A stretch of 20,914 nt of DNA, taken from NCBI GenBank assembly GCA_002438565.1, contig DJPN01000036.1:1-20914 (forward strand), given 5' to 3'. Under the pieces are notes generated by a model. That model was not told the DNA's origin and did no database searches. It worked only from the letters and a program-made list of their open reading frames with translations. Position 1 is the first letter of the stretch. Each line of letters starts with the position of its first letter. The position numbers and the translations under genes are program-made. Positions 15,716 through 20,914 of this stretch are shown here, in pieces. Origin of the DNA: Alphaproteobacteria bacterium UBA6411 (lineage in GTDB: Bacteria; Pseudomonadota; Alphaproteobacteria; CAAGCB01; CAG-977).

Positions 15716-15744
15716 AGTATATCAAACGGTTTAACCAGAATAAA
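15716..15744 (-). promoter_or_regulatory. Weak promoter candidate for the kinase-like gene
   Basis: On the minus strand TATACT (complement of 15716-15721) is a good -10 box. The best -35 at 17 bases is TTTATT (complement of 15739-15744), which is poor. Transcription would start inside the first arm of the inverted repeat, which favours a DNA operator over an RNA hairpin if this promoter is real. Confidence 0.35.
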
Positions 15745-15751
15745 CAGTTTT

Positions 15752-17041
15752 TTACGATTGATACGGGTCTATGCGAATGATTGTGTCTTCACGTTCGGGG
15801 CTGGTCGAAATCATGCCGACTTTGACGCCCGTCAGCTGTTCCAAACGTTCAATATATTTTTTAGCGTTTTCGGGCAGCTGCGCATAGTCGCGAATACCGT
15901 ACGTTGACGATTTCCACCCCGGCAGAGTCTCATAAACAGGCTTGACATCCGCCCCCGCTTTGACCTGCATGGGGAAGCAATCCAGCTTTTTGCCGTTCAG
16001 TTCGTAACCGACGCAAACTTTGATTTCGTCGAACTGGTCAAGAATATCCAGCTTCATCACGGCCAATTCATGAACACCGTTGACGCGAACGGCTTGACGC
16101 ACCAAAACCGCATCGAACCAGCCGCAGCGGCGGGGACGCCCCGTAACCGTGCCGAATTCACGGCCGACTTCGCGGATTTTGTCGCCGTCGACATCAAACA
16201 GTTCGGTCGGGAAAGGACCGGCGCCGACACGCGTCGTATAAGCTTTGACAACCCCGATAACTTTGTCGATGTATTTCATGCCGACACCCGAACCGACGGC
16301 GGCCTGTCCCGCAATCGTGTTCGACGACGTCACATACGGGTACGTTCCGAAATCGTTGTCCAGCATGGTGGCTTGAGCCCCTTCAAACAGCAGGGAAGCC
16401 CCATCGTCCAGTTTGTCCGCCAGAATTTTCCACGCGGGAACGACATAAGGCGCAAGGAAATCCGCAATTTCATCCAGCTGTTTCAGCAAATCGGCAGCAT
16501 TAACCTGCGGCTGCCCCATGCCTTGGCGCAAAGCGTTGTGGAAACGCAGCAGATTTTCGACTTTGTCCGCCAGCGTTTCTTTTTCAAACAAATCGCCGAC
16601 GCGAATGGCGCGGCGGCCGACTTTGTCTTGATACGCGGGACCGATGCCGCGTCCCGTCGTTCCGATTTTGGATTTGCCGGCGGCTTCTTCGCTCATATGG
16701 TCCAATTCGCGGTGAAGCGGCAAAATCAAAGTCGCCAATTCCGAAATTTTCAGCACGGAGGGCGACACTTTCGCGCCCAAATCGGACACGCGCTTGATTT
16801 CGTCGCGCAACGCCCACGGATCGACAACCACGCCGTTTCCGATAACGGACAGTTTGCCGCGCACAATACCCGACGGCAACAAGGATAACTTATACGTCAC
16901 GCCGTCGACGACCAAAGTGTGTCCCGCGTTGTTTCCGCCCTGGAAACGCACGACAACATCCGCCTTTTCGCTCATCAAATCGACGATTTTGCCTTTTCCT
17001 TCATCGCCCCACTGGGCGCCTATGATTACGATATTGGACAT
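15752..17041 (-). CDS. purA: Adenylosuccinate synthetase
   Basis: PurA joins IMP and aspartate using GTP, the first committed step from IMP to AMP, in the cytoplasm. The 429-residue length is typical. The GTP-binding loop IIGAQWGDEGKGK (6-18) contains D13 and K16, and NNAGHT supplies H41, the catalytic pair. TTGRGIGPAYQDK binds IMP, TRVGAGPFPTE and TGRPRRCGWFD are further signatures, and the C-terminus carries the guanine-binding region. The frame is open 30 codons upstream into hisZ; the ATG at 17041 is chosen because MSNIVIIGAQWGDEG is the standard start. AAGGAG sits 12 bases upstream, a slightly long spacing. It is 19 bases after hisZ. Confidence 0.97.
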   Translation of the reverse strand: MSNIVIIGAQWGDEGKGKIVDLMSEKADVVVRFQGGNNAGHTLVVDGVTYKLSLLPSGIVRGKLSVIGNGVVVDPWALRDEIKRVSDLGAKVSPSVLKISELATLILPLHRELDHMSEEAAGKSKIGTTGRGIGPAYQDKVGRRAIRVGDLFEKETLADKVENLLRFHNALRQGMGQPQVNAADLLKQLDEIADFLAPYVVPAWKILADKLDDGASLLFEGAQATMLDNDFGTYPYVTSSNTIAGQAAVGSGVGMKYIDKVIGVVKAYTTRVGAGPFPTELFDVDGDKIREVGREFGTVTGRPRRCGWFDAVLVRQAVRVNGVHELAVMKLDILDQFDEIKVCVGYELNGKKLDCFPMQVKAGADVKPVYETLPGWKSSTYGIRDYAQLPENAKKYIERLEQLTGVKVGMISTSPEREDTIIRIDPYQS

Positions 17042-17060
17042 TTTTGTTTTCTGCTCCTTG

Positions 17061-18218
17061 TTACAACGGACGAAGCGTCCCGTCCGCATAGATAAAGCCG
17101 CACGACAAGCGCCGCGCTTCAGCCTCCCCATCGTTTGACAAACCGCAAACGACGGTGTACCCGTTCAACCGTTCCGTTTCAGCAAACGGCGTGTTTAAGG
17201 GGACGAACACCCGCTTTTCAAGTGCGGGAATTTTTAAAACGGACTGAATTTCCGTCATCAGCAATGTTACGCCGACGGCGGGTTCGCCCGATTTTCCTTT
17301 GGCGGAAGCGATATAACGCCCTCCCCGTCCCAATTCGACGAACGTATCCGTTCCGTATAAAGTAAAAGCGATTCCGCAGTGATATTCAAACCCGCGGTTT
17401 TCCAGCGCATCCGCCGTGATTTTCAAAGAATTGCCGTATTTTTTCAATATGTCGGCGACCTGCGCCAAGCGGCGACATTCGGCGCGCGCCTCTTCGGGCA
17501 AATCAAGCGTATCAAGCAATGCCAAAACACGGTTGCAGTCGCCGTATGCGTCAAACAAAATATCAAACACGGGCAAAGCCGCCCGTCCGCTTTGTCCCAA
17601 TCCGTTCAAAAATTTGCGGGCGGCGGAAAAATCCTTTTGATTGATGAAATCGGCCAAAGATTCCGCCGCTTCGCAATCAAACCCGTAGGCGCGGCACAAA
17701 GCGGGAAACAAAGTCGGCAAATTCAAATCAATCGAAACTTTTTCAATTCCGATGTTTTTCAAAGCTTTCAAAGCCAACAGCACAACTTCGGCATCGGCTT
17801 GCGCGCTGTCAGCGCCGATCAGCTCCGCCCCGACCTGCAAAATCTGGCGCGCGGGATTCAGCTGAGTCCCCTTCAAGCGCAAAACATGTCCCGCGTACGC
17901 CAAACGCAAGGGACGCGGTTCGTCCGCCAAGCGGGTCAAAGCGATTCTGGCGATTTGATCCGTCATATCGGCGCGAATTCCCATCGTTTTTCCGGACAAG
18001 GGATCGACCAAACGGAAAGATTGACTTTTCAAGTCATCGTTTTGTCTGAAAAAAAGCGTTTCCTCGAATTCAGCCATAGGCGGGGAAACGCGCTGATAGG
18101 CGTAACTTTGAAAAGTGTGTATTATCCGCTCGACCGCGTCGGCTTCATTGGAAGCAAACGGCGGCAACACATCTGTCATTCCCACAGGCAGCAATCCCGC
18201 CGCGGCGGATTTTTTCAT
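17061..18218 (-). CDS. hisZ: ATP phosphoribosyltransferase regulatory subunit
   Basis: HisZ is a histidyl-tRNA-synthetase-like protein without aminoacylation activity. It assembles with the short form of HisG to make and regulate ATP phosphoribosyltransferase, the first enzyme of histidine synthesis. The protein has 385 residues. The opening LLPVGMTDVLPP, the class II motif-like FRLVDPLSGKTMGIRADMTDQIARIA, LRLAYAGHVLR, and GRGGRYIASAKGKSGEPAVGVT mark the family. The C-terminus lacks the anticodon-binding domain of HisS. Its presence implies a short HisG elsewhere. The ribosome site before the ATG at 18218 is weak. The hisZ-purA order is common in alphaproteobacteria and supports the assignment. 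Confidence 0.93.
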   Translation of the reverse strand: MKKSAAAGLLPVGMTDVLPPFASNEADAVERIIHTFQSYAYQRVSPPMAEFEETLFFRQNDDLKSQSFRLVDPLSGKTMGIRADMTDQIARIALTRLADEPRPLRLAYAGHVLRLKGTQLNPARQILQVGAELIGADSAQADAEVVLLALKALKNIGIEKVSIDLNLPTLFPALCRAYGFDCEAAESLADFINQKDFSAARKFLNGLGQSGRAALPVFDILFDAYGDCNRVLALLDTLDLPEEARAECRRLAQVADILKKYGNSLKITADALENRGFEYHCGIAFTLYGTDTFVELGRGGRYIASAKGKSGEPAVGVTLLMTEIQSVLKIPALEKRVFVPLNTPFAETERLNGYTVVCGLSNDGEAEARRLSCGFIYADGTLRPL

Positions 18219-18291
18219 TTCAATCGACCCAAAGGCTGTTAAAGTTTTGATTTATGTTTTACCCCGAATCAATCCGAAAAGAAACAATTTT

Positions 18292-18642
18292 TTAGCGATG
18301 TCTGCGGATTCTGCTTTCCGGTCCTTTCCAATCGACGGCGTGGCGGTACGCTTCTTTCATTGCTTCGCCGTACGCTTCGTTTTCAACATTCAGCAAAAAA
18401 TCGTAAATGCCGCAAATAATCTCGGTTTGAATTTTTTCGCGCTCGTCATGCGACAAACGGCAACATTCCGTCCATGCGATTTGATTTCCCTGCCCGTCGG
18501 TGATGAACACATCGGTAAAATCCCCCGCGGGCGACACGGGTTCTTTGCCTGCAACATACGAATTGTGCATCAAATTTTTCAAACACATGAAAGTAACGGC
18601 TTTTGCCATTTTGCTGGCGATGTGATGTTCTTGGGCTGACAT
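18292..18642 (-). CDS. Small conserved hypothetical protein
   Basis: This 116-residue soluble protein has no function I can assign. It has no signal peptide or transmembrane helix. Features include AVTFMCLKNLMHNSYV, an SPAGDFTDVFITDGQGNQIAW segment that looks like beta strands, and an acidic helical end. The pattern resembles a short hypothetical protein I associate with alphaproteobacteria. Four cysteines are scattered, including a CC pair, without a metal-site spacing I can name. The frame is open further upstream, but the ATG at 18642 follows a textbook AAAGGAG site. It lies 73 bases before hisZ on the same strand and may be co-transcribed with hisZ-purA. Confidence 0.8.
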   Translation of the reverse strand: MSAQEHHIASKMAKAVTFMCLKNLMHNSYVAGKEPVSPAGDFTDVFITDGQGNQIAWTECCRLSHDEREKIQTEIICGIYDFLLNVENEAYGEAMKEAYRHAVDWKGPESRIRRHR

Positions 18643-18742
18643 GACGATTCTCCTTTGATAAAAAATCGCCTTTACTTTACACAAAAACAACCGCGCCGCC
18701 TATTTAGACATTCTGCCAGATAGCCGAACGGCCGACAGACTT

Positions 18743-20194
18743 TTACGGCAAATAACGGCTTTTCAGCAGCTCTTTAAAGCTTTCCGTCGACAGCCTTTGC
18801 CCCGTTGCGAACAAAACCGCATCGTTAAACGGACGCAAAGACGCCTGCGACCGGATATTGTCCGTCAGCCATTTGTTCAGCGGCGCGAAATCCCCTTGCC
18901 CCAACCGTTCGGGAATATCGGGAACGGCGTTTTCGGCCGCCCGCAAAAACTGCGCCGCCGCGACAGCCCCCAAAGTGTAATCGGGGAAATAGCCGAAATT
19001 GCCGTCCGCCCAATGAATGTCCTGCAGGCATCCTTTGGCGTTGCTTTCGGGAACGACGCCCAAATAAGAATTCATTTTATCGTTCCATGCGGCGGGCAAG
19101 TCCTTGACCTGCAAATCGCCGGCAATCATCGCCTTTTCCAGTTCGTAGCGCAAAACAATATGCAGAGGGTACGTCACTTCGTCGGCATAAATGCGAATCA
19201 AAGACGGCTGAACGGACTGCACTTTCGCGCGCAGAGTTTCCGGCTTTTCCCCCAGCTGTTTCGCCAGCCAGTTCAAATATCCGGTCGAATGAAGCACGCC
19301 GATTTCCATCAGCAAAGACTGGCTTTCATGCATGGCCATGCCGCGCTGCTGCCCGACGGGTTGGTTCATATACGCGTACGGCAAATGCATTTCGTACAAA
19401 GCATGCCCCGTTTCATGCATGACCGCCGCAATGCCTTCCATCGGATTTTGCCGCGAAAAGTGGCTGACAATGCGAATGTCGTCTTTGCCCAAAGTCGTAC
19501 AGAACGCCGTTGAGGATACGTCCATCCGCCCGCGGCCGAAATCGAAGCCCATGCGATTCATCAATTCTTTGCAAAAAGCGATCTGTTCATCAACGGAAAG
19601 CGTGTTTTCGTATTCCGCCGTCTGCCGCGGCGCGCGCGAACGAATGTCGTCAATAAAGTTCGGCAGAAAAGATTTCAAATCGTCGAACAGCGGATTGATA
19701 AAATCCTGCGTCATTCCCGATTCGTACGAATCAAGCATCGCGTCATACGGATTTTGCGGATTTTTCAAAACAGCCGCTTGACGCTGCAAATCGACCAGCC
19801 GTTCCAAATGCGGCCGAAACGAATCAAAATCGTTTTCCTTGCGGGCGTTAAACCACACAGCGACACTGTCGTTGCGGGCTTTGGCCAGCTGTTCGACCAG
19901 TTCCGCAGGCAAAACGGAAGCTTCCGCCACCTCTTCTTTGGCTTTGCGGACGTTGGCGGTTTGCCACACATCCAAATCGGCGGCAGATTCCAGTTTGTCG
20001 AAAATTTCATCCCAATCGGGCGACGTTAAAATCGCGTGAATTTTCAATTCCAACAAAGTCTTTTGTTCACCACGGCCGTTTGCCGCCGCCGCGGGGGCGT
20101 TCAGCTGCCCGTCCAAATCAATCAAAGCGATAATGTGTTCCAGCGTGTTTTTTTCGTTAAAACGCTGTTCCAAAATCTGATACGCCGTGTTCAT
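18743..20194 (-). CDS. M32 family zinc carboxypeptidase
   Basis: This 483-residue protein belongs to the M32 (carboxypeptidase Taq) family of cytoplasmic zinc enzymes that release C-terminal residues from peptides. The zinc motif HETGH (260-264) supplies H260, E261 and H264, and MHESQS (288-293) supplies the third ligand E290. Other family signatures are GRGRMDVSSTAFCTTLGKDD, IRIYADEVTYPLHIVLRYELE, and DIHWADGNFGYFPDYTLGA. The frame is open 33 codons further upstream, but that stretch runs through the neighbour's terminator and the promoter candidate. The ATG at 20194, preceded by AAGGCGG, is therefore chosen. It appears to be a single-gene unit. No clear intrinsic terminator follows. Confidence 0.95.
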   Translation of the reverse strand: MNTAYQILEQRFNEKNTLEHIIALIDLDGQLNAPAAAANGRGEQKTLLELKIHAILTSPDWDEIFDKLESAADLDVWQTANVRKAKEEVAEASVLPAELVEQLAKARNDSVAVWFNARKENDFDSFRPHLERLVDLQRQAAVLKNPQNPYDAMLDSYESGMTQDFINPLFDDLKSFLPNFIDDIRSRAPRQTAEYENTLSVDEQIAFCKELMNRMGFDFGRGRMDVSSTAFCTTLGKDDIRIVSHFSRQNPMEGIAAVMHETGHALYEMHLPYAYMNQPVGQQRGMAMHESQSLLMEIGVLHSTGYLNWLAKQLGEKPETLRAKVQSVQPSLIRIYADEVTYPLHIVLRYELEKAMIAGDLQVKDLPAAWNDKMNSYLGVVPESNAKGCLQDIHWADGNFGYFPDYTLGAVAAAQFLRAAENAVPDIPERLGQGDFAPLNKWLTDNIRSQASLRPFNDAVLFATGQRLSTESFKELLKSRYLP

Positions 20195-20227
20195 TTTTTT
20201 CCGCCTTTTCGATTGTTTTTGTTTTTT

Positions 20228-20257
20228 ATTATCAGAAACATGCGAAATTGGATACAA
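20228..20257 (-). promoter_or_regulatory. Candidate promoter of the M32 carboxypeptidase gene
   Basis: On the minus strand TTGTAT (complement of 20252-20257), an 18-base spacer and GATAAT (complement of 20228-20233) form a good sigma-70 match. It sits directly after the pilin terminator and gives a leader of about 25-30 bases before the ATG at 20194. Confidence 0.6.
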
Positions 20258-20282
20258 AAAAAGGGGCGAAGCGCCCCTTTTT
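20256..20282 (-). terminator. Intrinsic terminator of the pilin gene
   Basis: AAAAAGGGGCG (20258-20268) pairs with CGCCCCTTTTT (20272-20282) around an AAG loop, an 11-base perfect stem. On the minus strand it runs into a stretch of T (complement of 20256-20262). It begins 18 bases after the pilin stop codon. The symmetric A and T flanks could also stop plus-strand transcription. Confidence 0.9.
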
Positions 20283-20299
20283 CGGAATTGCAAAACGGA

Positions 20300-20914
20300 T
20301 TAACGGTAAACCCAAGTGATGGACGACGAATTGTCTGCCGATGCCGACTTTTTGCATGCCGTAACCGCATTACTCAACGTAATGGGAATCAAATGCGCCG
20401 TTGTCGTAAAAATGCCATTCTGGGCATTTCCAGTGAATGTTTTTGCACTGGTTTGAGAAGTAGCGGCCGCACCGGAAGCAATAATCGCGACCAAACCGGA
20501 CGACGCATCGCCCCAATCCGCCATTGCCAAACGCGTGCAGGCGTCCTGCGGCAATCCGCTGTAGGAAATCGTAAAATATTGGTTGGAGTTTGCCGTTCCG
20601 ATTGAAACAGAACCTCCGTACGGGTTCACAGGATTTTTACACGTCGAATCATCGCAAATTTCATCATTGAAAATGCCCAGCGTGTATGCCGTTCCGTAAC
20701 CAGAGGACGAATCACCCAGACCGTTGTAGGTGCGGTTGCCCGCAAACAATGTGCGAACGTTTGTCACCATGGTTTGAACCTGGTCTGTCGTTTTGGACAC
20801 TTTGAATTTCGACATGGCCATTGAATAGCCCTGAATACCGCCGACGGACAAAACACCGATAATTGCCAGAACGCCCAGCATTTCGATCATTGAACGGCCG
20901 CTTTCGTGTGTGTG
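20300..20914 (-). CDS. Type IV major-pilin-like protein (PilS type), 5' end outside the window
   Basis: This is a type IV pilin subunit, cut at its 5' end by the window edge. An ATG at 20890 lies inside the gene; the frame stays open through HTHESGRSMIEMLGVL to 20914 with no start codon. ESG|RSMIE is a prepilin-peptidase site: cleavage after Gly leaves Glu at mature position 5, followed by the hydrophobic helix MLGVLAIIGVLSVGGI. This N-terminus and the following QVQTMVTNVRTLFAG resemble the PilS-type major pilins. At least four cysteines (DEICDDSTCKN, QDACTR, TACKKS) could make two disulfides in the globular domain, which ends ITWVYR. A strong terminator follows directly. Pilus assembly genes, if linked, lie beyond the right edge. 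Minor pilin or pseudopilin is the alternative. Confidence 0.88.
   Translation of the reverse strand, partial: HTHESGRSMIEMLGVLAIIGVLSVGGIQGYSMAMSKFKVSKTTDQVQTMVTNVRTLFAGNRTYNGLGDSSSGYGTAYTLGIFNDEICDDSTCKNPVNPYGGSVSIGTANSNQYFTISYSGLPQDACTRLAMADWGDASSGLVAIIASGAAATSQTSAKTFTGNAQNGIFTTTAHLIPITLSNAVTACKKSASADNSSSITWVYR

Noticed and set aside
17042..17131. A longer start for purA inside hisZ
   Set aside because: The extension is not part of the PurA family, and the internal ATG gives the canonical MSNIVIIGAQWGDEG start.
18708..18742. A hairpin (GCCG/CGGC) after the M32 gene as a terminator
   Set aside because: The stem is only four perfect pairs and no T run follows on the minus strand.
20906..20914. 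GT repeat in the pilin leader, possible phase-variation tract
   Set aside because: Only nine bases are visible before the window ends, too few to call a variable repeat.
1..20914. tRNA genes, CRISPR arrays, insertion sequences, prophage or toxin-antitoxin pairs
   Set aside because: I looked on both strands and saw no cloverleaf, regular direct-repeat array, transposase or integrase, and no short gene pair of toxin-antitoxin type.

Overview
The window reads as ordinary chromosomal DNA from an alphaproteobacterium, probably an uncultured, gut-type relative of the Rhodospirillales. The evidence is the adjacent hisZ-purA pair, a dolichol-phosphate-mannose-synthase-like GT2 protein of an alphaproteobacterial family, a short alphaproteobacterial-type hypothetical protein beside hisZ, a PilS-like pilin with the N-terminus GRSMIEMLGV, and a three-domain aminopeptidase P. 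Base composition looks balanced and codon use looks uniform. I see no insertion sequence, prophage, tRNA, rRNA or CRISPR array. Taxonomy below class level is inference.

Layout. Positions 1-1081 hold the rplM-rpsI ribosomal operon on the minus strand, with a near-consensus sigma-70 promoter and an intrinsic terminator. Positions 1242-3250 hold a C-terminally short GT2 glycosyltransferase and a coiled-coil/two-helix membrane protein (DUF6161-like, tentative) on the plus strand. A small exported protein of unknown function lies convergent to them (3261-3818, minus). A solitary, unusually long 4-alpha-glucanotransferase gene follows (3980-6610, plus) with a strong terminator. Next is a tight plus-strand operon: uvrD, prmA, pepP, trkH (6748-13088). 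Its junctions are a 1-base stop/start overlap, a 12-base gap and a 9-base gap.

The rest of the window is on the minus strand. From 15652 down to 13082 there is a two-gene unit encoding a tail-anchored degenerate kinase (HRD changed to HRA, no glycine loop, no visible VAIK lysine) and a small multi-spanning membrane protein. The kinase gene is preceded by a perfect 12-base inverted repeat next to a possible -10 box. Upstream lie purA, hisZ and a 116-residue hypothetical, then an M32 zinc carboxypeptidase with its own promoter candidate. At the right edge is a 5'-truncated type IV pilin gene ending in an intrinsic terminator.

Functionally most of the window is housekeeping: translation, nucleotide and histidine synthesis, DNA repair, potassium uptake and peptide turnover. 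The best candidates for something undescribed are the pseudokinase/membrane-protein pair with its leader structure, the basic C-terminal extension of MalQ, and the coiled-coil membrane protein beside the shortened glycosyltransferase. I do not see a clear defence, secretion or mobile system.
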